A DNA stretch of 64,000 nt from Beroe forskalii. Lineage: Eukaryota > Ctenophora > Nuda > Beroida > Beroidae. Below the pieces are notes generated by a model, which saw only the letters and a list, made by a program, of their open reading frames with translations, was not told the origin of the DNA and did not search any database. The stretch spans positions 29,096 through 93,095 of the forward strand of contig WFMF01000603.1 of NCBI GenBank assembly GCA_011033025.1, in the 5' to 3' direction. Below are positions 36,932 through 48,800 of the stretch, piece by piece. The translations under genes were made by a program, and so were the position numbers. Within the stretch, counting starts at the first letter, position 1. Each line of letters opens with the position of its first letter.

Positions 36932-37804
36932 CCTTAGTACACTTAAGAACGGCATCACGTAATTTGCGCGCACTTTAAGATCGGAGCACTTTATTAGTGC
37001 GGTTTTTATGAGATAGAAAACGATGTGGAAATTTGAATAAATTTGAAATTTTCCTCTTGATTGCAGGACATCATATTCATACTTTCATAGGACCAACGAT
37101 CGAAAATTTTGCAATTATGAAAGTAAATCAAATTTTCTACAGTAATTTTTCTTTTATTTTTTTATTTTGGAGGTTTTACTTCTATTCCAACAGCCGTACG
37201 GCCAATAACAGGAATCGAAGGATTCAAGTATAATCAAGCCAGTGACGGTTAAGGAAGTGTAATCCATACTTTCTTCGCCCGAGACTTCGCTGCAATGGGC
37301 AGCTCCTCATTTAACCCTCCCGCACAGTTTCCTGTACGCTCGGCTGAGTGAACCGTCGGGCTGCATAGGCTCAAGATGAATCTTTAACCCTTAGCTCAGT
37401 GGCGCTGGACCGGAATCGAACCCCGGATCTTTCGATCCTGTGCTCAACTCGATACCAATACACCACTGACCCACTAAATAAGTTATAGTATCCATTACAA
37501 TTTCTTTCTTTTAACTATTTAAGTTTTAGCTAACGGTCACGATATACAGCTCGTTTTTGAATTGTACTTATTTATTTTGGCCACTATAAACTTATCAAGT
37601 ACCTATACATTTAAATCCGGTAGTACAGTTATTCATTAATTCATGTCCGAAAAAAACAAAATCGAAAAAACGCAAAATTCACAAAATTGTTCACTTAATT
37701 AGCATACACTTAATTTTATGCGCACTTAAATACTATACACTTAATTAGTGCGGTTTTTTCCAAACCGCACTAATTAAGTGACGCCGTTCTTAAGTGTACT
37801 AAGG
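36932..37804. mobile_element. 873-bp TA-flanked TIR element nested in copy 2
   Basis: The ends CCTTAGTACACTTAAG and CTTAAGTGTACTAAGG are inverted, and TA is duplicated on each side (36930-36931 and 37805-37806). Copy 1 keeps the empty site as AACGTACAGG at about 5366-5375, which proves the insertion. The interior holds a tRNA-derived SINE and repeated CACTTAATTAGTGCGGTTTT blocks. Non-autonomous Tc1/mariner-like. Confidence 0.85.
37148..37478 (-). repeat. tRNA-derived SINE
   Basis: Read on the minus strand it starts TGGGTCAGTGGTGTATTGG (A box region), has the B box GGGTTCGATTCCGG, a body including GGAGCTGCCCATTGCAGCG, and a tail GGCCGTACGGCTGTTGGAAT ending in A-rich sequence. The A and B boxes are internal RNA polymerase III promoters. 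A relative is split by a MULE at 53448-55118. Confidence 0.75.
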
Positions 37805-38419
37805 TACAGGAAAGTTGGAAACGTCTACAATATCATGTACTCAGCACACCTTACACACACACTCGTTGAGTACATGTTACTGCGTGTCCAAATTCCTCAA
37901 TACCAATGTGACATGGCCTATACATGTGTTGAGCTGCAGCCGGCAGTGTGGTTCCGTTTTCGAACCGTCCCGATCCCGGGAGATGTCGGAGCATCAGTTG
38001 TGCGTGGAATGTCATCGTCTGAAGGTAGAATCAGTCGTATGCAGTGAGCCATGGCAGATCTATTTGCACGTAAACCATCCTACACGGCCATATTATTGCA
38101 TGTCTACCATCCTGAAATACAGAAGTATTGTCGTGCAGTCATGCAGGTAAATGAGGTAGAAGAGTTCGGCTGGATTCGATGGATCCATGATTGTAACCAT
38201 TTTTGATGATCAATGGCCATGCCCAATGAAGCAATGGATCCAAAGGGCATATTTGACAAACTCATTCGGCAGTAGAACATCAGTTTGTTATCTTTGTCCA
38301 ATGGATCCACTATTATTATTATTAAACCATGGGACGAAGATCATGGTGTCGATTGGACATATTTCCAATTTTGTTTATTGGCTCAAAATTGAAAATAATA
38401 AGGCGGAAAACTATCCCCC

Positions 38420-39390
38420 ACTCATCTCACTCAACATCGCACCCACTCATCTCACTGTACAGTGTACATCACATCCACTCATCTCACTCTACATCACATC
38501 CACTCATCTCACTCTACATTGCACCGTCCCATCAGCCATTCCATGACTCGCCCACTCATCTCACTTTGCATCGCACTATCCCATCAGCCATCCCATGACT
38601 CGCCCACTCATCTCACTCTACATCGCACCGTCCCATCAGCCATCCCATGACTCGCCCACTCATCTCACTCCACATCGCACTATCCCATCAGCCATCCCAT
38701 GACTCGCCCACTCATCTCACTCCACATCGCACTATCCCATCAGCCATCCCATGACTCGCCCACTCATCTCACTCTACATCGCACTATCCCATCAGCCATC
38801 CCATGACTCGCTCACTCATCTCACTCTACATCACACTATCCCATCAGCCATTCCATGACTCGCCCACTCATCTCACTCTACATCACACTATCCCATCAGC
38901 CATTCCATGACTCGCCCACTCATCTCACTCCACATCGCACTATCCCATCAGCCATCCCATGACTCGCCCACTCATCTCACTCCACATCGCACTATCCCAT
39001 CAGCCATCCCATGACTCACCCACTCATCTCACTCTACATCGCACTATCCCATCAGCCATCCCATGACTCACCCACTCATTTCACTCTACATCGCACTATC
39101 CCATCAGCCATCCCATGACTCACCCACTCATCTCACTCCACATCGCACTATCCCATCCCATCAGCCATCCCATGACTCACCCACTCATCTCACTCTACAT
39201 CGCACTATCCCATCAGCCATCCCATGACTCACCCACTCATCTCACTCTACATCGCACTATCCCATCAGCCATCCCATGACTCGCCCACTCATCTCACTCT
39301 ACATTGCACTATCCCATCAGCCATCCCATGACTCACCCACTCATCTCACTCCACATCGCACTGTCCCATTAGCTATTCTAATTCTTTGAC
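38420..39390 (+). repeat. 52-bp minisatellite inside transposon copy 2
   Basis: The same 52-bp units and nearly the same unit order as in copy 1, with small indels such as a doubled CCCATCCCATC at about 39150. The array was therefore mobilised as part of the transposon. Confidence 0.9.
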
Positions 39391-40287
39391 TCGCCCACTC
39401 ATCTCTCTTGCACTCTCGTTTCACTCCAAGTCCAACATCTGACATTATCACCACACAACATTTAAGGTTACAGTAAGTCAAATTTGAAAGCTGCCAACCA
39501 AAGAACCTCGAGTGAATAGAATTCGCAATGCAATAAAGGTAGGTATACAACGAAAACATCGATAGAGCAAGAACTGAGCGGGATATTGGAGCAGCACAGT
39601 ACTGTCAAAACAAACACGAAACATTACCCTGTCTACACATAAGATCATAGCTATTATTAGCTTTCTCTTCCTTGTAACTTTGTAATGAGAGCTCTTATAA
39701 GCCAGTGAAGAGGTATGTTATCCAATAGGGATTTCTCCACTTCTCCAGAAACGGAGATATTTTCTCCGCGCATTCGCAACTCGAATTCGCAGAGACGCGC
39801 ACAACGCAGGGGTCACGCAAAAATAACAACGCCTGCAAGTCGTTAGTCGTAATCTATACTTTAATGGATTTCCTTGTGACGGAACGCGCGAAAATTAACA
39901 CTTCGCGATCTTAGGCTGCTCATTACTTTTTGCGCCTACTATAACTCGGATAATATCATTTGTTTCAATTTTTATTTTTAGGGTTGGACTTGGAATCATG
40001 ATTGAAAAAAATATATGACAAGTTAAATATGAATTTAAAAATTTGAATCAATCAAGCATAATCATATTATTTTAACAACATTGTCTGTCAGTGTCTCATT
40101 TAATCTTGAAGTTGGAGTTTAAATTAAATGAACTGTTCCAAATCGATAATTTTCATTGATTCATTCAAAATCAAATTCATTACGCCGTCGATAATAAATT
40201 TTGATTTACTACCAAGTACCACTACCATGTACCAGTAAAAATCAAATCAATAATCAAATTGTCGGCCGTTGACCATTGACAGACCTT

Positions 40288-41079
40288 GTCAGGCGTTGCC
40301 TGACCCAACCGCGTCAGACAAGACAGACCCTCGTGGCTCGGAAGGGTCTATCATCGATAGACAAGTACAACACGTCACCCGGAAAAATACTTGTATTTAT
40401 TATTTAAGCGCATCTAGCGCTTTAAAGGTTCTGGTTAGGGTTATGAATATGATCAGGATTTAGGGTCAGGATTTGTTACTGTTAGTTTTAGGGTCAAGGG
40501 TAAGGATTAAGGTTTTAGGGTCAGGTTTAGGTTAAGTCAAGTGGTAAGGATACAAAATGAAAAATATTGAGGTTTTGATCTGTGTCAAAGTTAGGCTAGT
40601 CAGAGTCTCCCATGTAAACGGGAGCCTTCATTATGATTATCTATGACAATGACGTCACTCAGAAAATATAATTAAGCGCATCTAGCGCTTTAAGTAATAG
40701 GGTTAGGGTCAGGATTAGGGTACCGGTAAGCATTTGTTAGGTTTAGGGTAAGGATTACGGTTAGGGTTTTTGTTACGACACTAAACAAGTACAATTGACA
40801 TTTGGATCTGTGACGTCACTCAGAGTCAGAGCCCTTTACTGTTACATGGGAGACATACCCAAAGTTATACTTATATGGGACACATACTGGATTTTCTTCG
40901 GTTAAGGGTCAGGAATAGGAGTTGGACTATTGGTTATGGTTCAGGTTAGGTTTACTTTTACTTTTAGGACATTAAAAAGATTGAGGTTTTGATCTGTGAC
41001 GTCATTCAGAGCCGTTTATATTTATAATTATATGGGAGACATACTGAATTTCCGCTAAAGGGGCCAGGCAACGTCTGGC
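40288..41079. mobile_element. TIR element with degenerate telomere-like repeats
   Basis: The ends GTCAGGCGTTGCCTGACCC and GGGGCCAGGCAACGTCTGGC are inverted. Inside, AAGCGCATCTAGCGCTTTAA recurs at about 40406 and 40673, followed each time by many TTAGGG and TTAGGGTCAGG motifs. GATCTGTGACGTCA(C/T)TCAG also recurs (40805, 40998). No coding sequence. Confidence 0.5.
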
Positions 41080-41455
41080 AATGTCCAGCCCAATTCTTTA
41101 AAGCTTTAACTTTAAGTTTAATCTTAAGTTTTAATTTTATCTTTCAGTTAAATCAATATAAATGAAAATCTAAACATGCATTTCGCCGTGTCCATGTTTC
41201 GTGCCCACAAGACTGTTTTAGTCTTATCTGACTGTGACATGGCTATCTCAATCTGGAATTGAATAGAAAATAACTTAAATGGTTTATAAATTGATTCAGT
41301 CTAAAATATCAATATTATAGCCTAAATATTCTACATGTATAGTTATCTGACAATATAATTATATTGACTATAATTGAACCCTCCGTCAAATCTGAGATGT
41401 CACATGCTTAATCTGAATAACCCACTCCACGTGACCAGTGCAACAATACGTCGGT

Positions 41456-42804
41456 ATCAAGGGGGGGGGTTCAAGCCAAATTTTTGGGAAAACACGTTTC
41501 TGAGATAACGGTTGACCCAAAAGGTATACCCCGTGGGCCAACTTTTTGGCCAGGTTTGGTACCCCCAGACCCACTGGCGCCGCCGTGGCGCCATGCCCAA
41601 ATAAGGGCACAAAATGGGCATATTTTTTCAAAAGCAACTTGGGTGGGATCTGAGGTGTGCAATTGATAGATAATGGTCCCCTGAGTTACCATAAAAAATT
41701 TGAAGTCGATATCTCAAAAAATGGCTGAGTTATGGCCGAAAAACGTATGCCCATATATGGGCATACGCGCGTCGCGCAAGCCAATTCTGGCCCATAACTT
41801 GGGCAAATATCAATATTTTTGAATGAAACCAACTTTATTCGATAAGTAGCATTGAATTATGTATTCTCTGCAAGTTTGGGCTTGATTGCTGCTAAAATAG
41901 CGATTTGAGGTCCAAAAAACCTCTAAAAAACCACAAAATCGCCATTTTCTCAGTTCGCATTTTTTCCAAAGTGCACTTTACTCAAACGCTTATATAACTT
42001 CGGCTACGATTGATATTTTTACATAATTATTTTTTTACGTGAAACTAAACTAAATTCCTCAGATACAAATGGAGCCGGATTTTTGAGTTAGGCCTTCAAA
42101 TTTTTTTGGCGCCAAAAGCGCCAAAATTTTGGCAAAAATTTGGCGCTTTTGGCGCCAAAAATTTTGAAGGCCTAACTCAAAAATCCGGCTCCATTTGTAT
42201 CTGAGGAATTTAGTCTAGTTTCACGTAAAAAAAGAATTATGCAAAAATATCAATCATAGCCGAAGTTATAAGCGTTTGAGTAAAGTGCACTTTGGAAAAA
42301 ACGCGAACTGAGAAAATGGCGATTTTGTGGTTTTTTAGAGGTTTTTTGGACCTCAAATCGCTATTTTAGCAGCAATCAAGCCCAAACTTGCAGAGAATAC
42401 ATAATTCAATGCTACTTATCGAATAAAGTTGGTTTCATTCAAAAATATTGATATTTGCCCAAGTTATGGGCCAGAATTGGCTTGCGCGACGCGCGTATGC
42501 CCATATATGGGCATACGTTTTTCGGCCATAACTCAGCCATTTTTTGAGATATCGACTTCAAATTTTTTATGGTAACTCAGGGGACCATTATCTATCAATT
42601 GCACACCTCAGATCCCACCCAAATTGCTTTTGAAAAAATATGCCCATTTTGTGCCCATATTTGGGCATGGCGCCACGGCGGCGCCAGTGGGTCTGGGGGT
42701 ACCAAACCTGGCCAAAAAGTTGGCCCACGGGGTATACCTTTTGGGTCAACCGTTATCTCAGAAACGTGTTTTCCCAAAAATTTGGCTTGAACCCCCCCCT
42801 TGAT
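41456..42804. mobile_element. 1.35-kb near-perfect palindrome (foldback element)
   Basis: Two arms of about 670 bp run from ATCAAGGGGGGGG to its complement and meet at a centre near 42130 made of GGCGCC and TTTTGGCGC blocks. Only a handful of differences separate the arms. No coding sequence is convincing, although short frames mirror each other on the two strands. A second, decayed copy lies at 48676-49505. The 82 bp to the right lead into the last exon of the TPR gene. Confidence 0.85.
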
Positions 42805-42886
42805 TTCTGTATTGAAATTCGGTCACATCTTCATGTTCAACAGATATCTATGTTCTCTCATCACGTATGATCTGTACGTCACTGTT

Positions 42887-45800
42887 TCATATCTCAATAG
42901 GTTCCACATCATCATGGGATGAGTAGTAGGGGTACTCAGCTGACCCAATGTGGAAGAGTGTCTTGAGAGCGAAGAGGGCAGCCTCCAGTCTGAGGAGTGA
43001 GGTGTCCTGAGCAAGGAAGAGGAGAAGGTTACCTCCCACCACCTCCCCCGAGGAGTGCAGCCCCAGGGCTGTCAGCACCTCCAGATGGGGGTTGTCAGCA
43101 GGGAAGGGCAGGGGCGCCTCCTCCGTCTCCAGGTACAGCTCCAGCACCCCCACCACCCCCTCCAGAGTTGGGGTGTGGGGGGCGCGCAGTAACCGCCCTA
43201 TCTCCTCAGTCACCTCCTCTCCGCAGTCGAGGAGGGAGGTGATCAGAGTCCTCACTTCCTCCCGGGTGACAGCCCCCCTCAGAGACACACTGTCCCCCAC
43301 CACCTCACCACCCACACTCCCCACTACCTCCCTCCACCCCACCAGGGGCTCCAGGATGTCTTGCTGCACTGTCAGAGGACCCGGTCTGTTGAACCCCGTC
43401 TCCATCTTGTCTATGATCTCCAGTGTAGCTCGCAGCGCACTGCCCGCCATTCCTTCCTCCGCAGAGCGCAGTAACAGAGTCACCCCGGACACGTGACTGG
43501 GTTGTCTAGGTAACCAGTCACACCCGTAGCAGATGACTGAGGTGGAGTCTGGGAGGAGGTGAGAAGACCGCCCCACACTCTGGAAGACAGACAACCCCTC
43601 TCTGAGGTGGGTGTGGGTGTTAGCCACCCAATCCCGGGACACTGCGTCACAGCACAACACCACACACCGCACGGTGGCCAGCAGACACAGACTCAGTCTG
43701 TGGAGGTGGTCCAGGGGGGCGGACCCCGTGTTGTGCAGCACCACGCACTCACACCGCACCTCCCCCACCAACACCGCGTCGTAGGAGTCGGAGAGGGACA
43801 GCTGCTCGGCAGACACGTGGCACAGGTGGGATAGTGAGATCTCCCCTAGTGACGTCACGCTCCTGCTGGTCACGTCACACAGGTCACGCAGCGGGTTGTC
43901 ATGGCGACCTCGGAACACGCAGGGTGTCAGACTCCGGATAGCTTCAGGGCGGTCCTGAGCGTACCTTCCCAGGTCGTTTAAACATCCACTGAAACAGGGG
44001 ACCGGGTCAGAATACCGCAATGGCGCAATATGGTGGTAAATTCTTGTCATAAGACTGCATAATATTATTACCGTAACTTTGAAATTGAACCATCCTAAAT
44101 ATTTGAAACCAATTCATAGATATTTCATCAAATTTTCAAATAAGTAAAATTCTATTTTAAACAATAATATAATTATACTTTAGTTTCGCAACCACAATGT
44201 AAGAATTTAAGAAAAGTTGATTAACTTTCCATAAAAGTGAAGAATATTCTACACCCGAATACAATTTATGCCCACCTGAAAATTCTATGGCTAATGGATC
44301 AGCTCATATAGGGTCTCCAGAGGCCACAAAATGTTTTGGTGACCCGCGATTTTATTTTTGCCATTTTGCTCAAGCGCAAAAATTAAAAACAAAGTTACCT
44401 CACAGTTACAAGACATATTTATGTGTAAAGAAATTTGGTGATTTCCACATATTATAGGTACCGCCAAAATTTCTATCTTCAACATCCCGGAAGCAACTTA
44501 CCAGAAAGAGAAGTAAATGTCAGTGAAAAGGCTGAGGTACTGCACTAGTTGATGAGATATAACCTCCTCTGACATTACGATGTACAGGGCAGTGGCTCTG
44601 CTCTCGTTGATCACAGAACCCAGGAGGATTTGCCCCACATCTTCAGACGCCAGAGTCTCTGCCTTGTCTGGAATCTCTGAGCGGATGTAGTCCACAGCTG
44701 ATCCCTATGGGAAGCAGTAAATTCTGTGAAAACGGTAGCAGTTTCTAGCATCAAAGTTAGTGAGCAAGTTAGTGAGTAAGTTAGTAAGTTGATTAGTTAG
44801 TAAATTGAAACACTGAAATAATGGAACATAGATAAGTATGTTTAAATGTAACACAACTGTTGCCAGCACAAGGAATTAGGAAATACCTGTTTTGCCTCGT
44901 GTATGAGCCAGGTGTGAAGGAGACTGTTGTCCACCCTGATCACCACACAACTCCCTCCTGTGCCCATGGCACTGGCGACATCCCCCAGCCCTAGCGTGTT
45001 GTGTGCCGGGAAGGGGGAGGAGAGGGGCACATACCTCGCCCTCTCCCACCTCAACACTCGTTCCTGCACCCACAACTTCTCCCTCTCCTCCTCTACTAAC
45101 GAGGCGTAGGATGTCTCCTGGACCCCGGTCACGCCCTCGTACACAAAGTCCAGGTTCTTCTGGAGCAGCAGGATCTCGAACTGGGAGCAGGACGATAGGA
45201 TGGCTTCCCGGGCCGACACTTTGTCCCCCAGGAGGAGGAGGCCCTGTCCCAAGACAGCAGTAGATGAGGCTAGGAGGAGGGGGTGGAAGGTAGCGAGTTC
45301 GGTGCATAACCGCGAGTGTTTGACACTAGAGTCCGCATCTCCCAGCGCTAGGTGAGCACGTGCACTGGTGAGGTGCATGTTGCACGTGACCTCCACCGAG
45401 CTGCACTTCCCTTGACAACGCTCTGCGACGTCCTGGCACCGCTCCAAACACGTGTCGTACTCTGACATGTGGTAGTAACACATTGCGAGTCCCACCAGAG
45501 CCGTGCATTCCCCCAGAACGTGGCCTATGTCGCGTGATATGAGGAGGGCCTGGTCGAAGTGCACCAGTGCCTGATCGCAGTGTCCCTCCAGAAGGTAGGC
45601 GTCAGCTAGGTCGCAGAGCCCGGCCATCTCCAACTCTCTGTCTCCCCCTCGCCTTGCTAGGTCTACTCGTAGCTCCTGGTAATGTACTGCGTCCTGCAGG
45701 CGGCCCACACTCCGACACAGCAAGGCACGGGTTTCCAGGAAACTCGTCCTCTGGTTAGCCGGATCCAGGCTGTCCAGCAACTGGTAGGCGCGGTGCCTGT

Positions 45801-48800
45801 CTCCCAGCAACCACAAGCACTTCACCATGTTCACACTTTCCCTGACCTGCTCCTCCCCGGCCAGGAGGCGCCGCTGTGTCTGGAAGTGGTGGAGGGCGTC
45901 GCTGTAGTCCCCCTTAGCCATGCTGAGCTGCCCCAGCCCTGCTGCCAACTCCCCCTCCAGGTTCTTGTGGTCCTGGGACGGGTGTTCCCGCGGGGCCAGG
46001 AGTTCCCTGGCGGTCACCAGGACGGAGTGCGCATCCTCATACTCCCCCAGGGCACACAGCACTCGGCTGAGGCTCACTTCCACCACCATCTCTTCTCTTT
46101 GCAAGGCTTTGTCACGGCATAGCGAGATGGCTGCTTCAAATTGATCCTTGGCCCGAGAGAAGAGGCCGCACGTCAAGCTAACTCTCCCTTGACCGGAAGT
46201 TGCTTTCACTGGTGAGTGGAGATGGATGTGTTAGGGGGGTTTATTTTTTCAATTTTTGAGACAAAATAAAGAAATCTTAAATCATCAACAGAGTGGCAAA
46301 CTGATCTTGACGAATGACTAGAAATAGAATCTAGATTGTGTTCATATGATTATGATCGTGTTACTGTTATGGCACTATGATTGGTGAACCCTATCACTTA
46401 CTCTCGTAAAGGGGTAACTGCTGTTCCTGTGCCATGTCTGAGAGACTGGAGAAGAGAGTGAGGGCAGCCCCCACGTACCCACACCTCAAGTGCGCGTCCC
46501 CCAACTCACTCAGCACCTCGCAGTGCTGCCCGTCGCCATGGTAACCACCGGGATGCTCCTCTGTGAGGGTGTCGTGCGCGCGTTGCAGTGTCGCACGTGC
46601 AGCGCTGTACTGACCTGAGAGTAAACTGCTTTAATGGAGTGTGCTGAACTTTCAAGTTAGAAAAGCAGGTAGTTTTACCACCATTTATAATCAGTTAAAT
46701 AACAGGAATCTAGGCCATACCGGGGCCAGGCTCCCAGTCGACCACTGTTGTACTGAGTCTGACTTGTTGACTCACTGATTACTTTGTAAATTTGTAAATT
46801 ATTTTAATAATTTCATAGTCATATAGTAATGAATCAAGAAGAGCACATAAAAGTCTAGTATTACCGTTAACTGTTAGGATTTTGGCAAGAGACACCAAGT
46901 TCTTGACGAGTAGTTTTGGGACTTTGCCAGACACCGCGACAGCTTCCCGGGCACTCTTCACAGAGAGGTCCATCTTCCCTTCCAACTTGTACAGGACTCC
47001 GATACTCATCAGGGACTTACTCTCACTTTCCACATCGCCTGAGCATGGGAGCAAATCACTGAATTTGGAGAGAAATCGTGGGGCTATAATCAAGTGCCCC
47101 ATCTGTCGATTTCATTAGACACCTACTAGAGACTTGGAATTAGATCGCGAGTGGCGTGGTGTATAACGAGTGGTAAAGTGCTAGCTGGAGTGAAATGTGT
47201 TGTGGCTGAGTCCATGTTATCACCCACTACTAAAACTTTGGTCTCAATTACCTGCTACCTATAGAACCTTGAACCCTTGCAGCAAGAGTAAAGACCACAG
47301 CATGTGTGCAAGGTAACTCTGTCGAGAATAGACAATCATGGATAAGCCCTGGCACGTGATAACGACGTATTCTCATGATGAGTCAGTGATCTTAAATTTA
47401 CTTCTGGGAACCATTCCTCCTCACTTCCAGTATTGTGTCTTCTATTAACGAGACATTTAATTGTATTCTTCAAAAGGCTAATGCCAACTAGCTTCAGGTA
47501 AGGTACGGAAGGTGTTTTTAACGTTCTTTTTGGCCCACCCGGTACTAGCCCTAAAGATAAATGAGTCAACTTGTATGGGCGCTTTAATGAGAGTAGGTTT
47601 CCGGCGTGATACTTTGAAGTGTAGGAGAACTATTTGCTTACGGAATTTAAGGATAATGCTGATACTGAGTAGAACATTATAATTATACAGATTGCGGACA
47701 GTTAAAATGTTATGTTCATTAAAGAATGGTTTGGTATGTTCTTTTTCAATAATTTATATTGTCGCACGAAGTATTAGTTTAGTATAGAAATCCCAATGAC
47801 TAATGAGTGAGATTCTGTGTAATGGGAGAGCACTTAAAACATTAAATTATTCAGAACGTTAAAAATGACAGCTGTGGCAGGGGGGAGATATCCTGTGTTG
47901 CCCGATATGCTATTTTGGGCAGCCCATCTCATGACGCGTACGCCATACCTTCTGGAGAAACGCAGCGTAAACGCAGCGTAAACCGATAGTATTTTTTAAA
48001 ATTTAAGTATCTAGGAGCTGGCAAGCCCCCCGCAGCGGTTTACCATTCACTGAATGGTAACCCTTTTCAACAACAACACCCTCAATTTTGGCGATTTAAA
48101 GTTGTAATAACTCAGCCATTTTAACCTGATTGATCTGAAATTTTGACAGATGCACTTTTGACCACGAAACATGTGGTATATCAACTTTTGTGCCAAATTT
48201 CAACGTGAAATATGGCGAGTCCATAAAAACCATATAGTTGGGGGCTGGCAAGCAAAGCTACATAAACTCACTCCCGATGCTTGGAGGCTCGTGTACTGTT
48301 AGGATAGCCGTAGAATACTCGCCATCGGGCCCTGGGCTTGCAAACTGCTGCGGGGGGGGCTTGCCAGCTCCTAGATACTTAAATTTAAAACAACTCAGTT
48401 TACGCTGCGTTTCTCCAGAAGGTATGGCTTACGCGTCATGAGATGGGCTGCCGGAAATAGCATATCGGGCAACACAGGATATCTCCCCCCTGCCACAGCT
48501 GTCATTTTTGACGTTCTGCATAATTTAATGTTTTAAGTGCCCTCCCATTACACAGAATCTCACTCATTAGTCATTGGGATTTCTATACTTTACTGATAGT
48601 TGATACTTCGTGCGACAATATAAATTATACCATTATATAGATAGATTTTCCCAAAACCAAAAAGTATTTGGTTCAATGTAGGGGGTTCAAGGCAAATCTT
48701 TTGGAAAACACGTTTCTGAGAAAATGATCGACCCAAAAGGTACACCCCGTGGTCCAACTTTTGGCTGGGTTTGGTACCCTCACACCTGGCGCACGGGATC

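Larger units (their letters stand above)
36249..39939 (+). mobile_element. TA-flanked TIR transposon with internal minisatellite, copy 2
   Basis: Same ends as copy 1 (4691-7519), flanked by TA at 36247-36248 and 39940-39941. Apart from an 873-bp insertion (36932-37804) and a few small differences it is nearly identical to copy 1, including the 52-bp minisatellite. The flanks differ, so this is a second transposition event and not a segmental duplication. No transposase is encoded. Confidence 0.85.

Noticed and set aside
41386..42870. Paired 60-76 codon frames in the palindrome
   Set aside because: They mirror each other because of the inverted repeat and do not extend or match any domain.
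42997..43834. Proline-rich plus-strand frames opposite the TPR gene
   Set aside because: They are shadows of the GC-rich, confirmed minus-strand exon 42887-43988.
45003..46144. Plus-strand frames opposite the TPR exon 44887-46208
   Set aside because: The minus strand is spliced in phase and encodes TPRs; the opposite frames have no homology.
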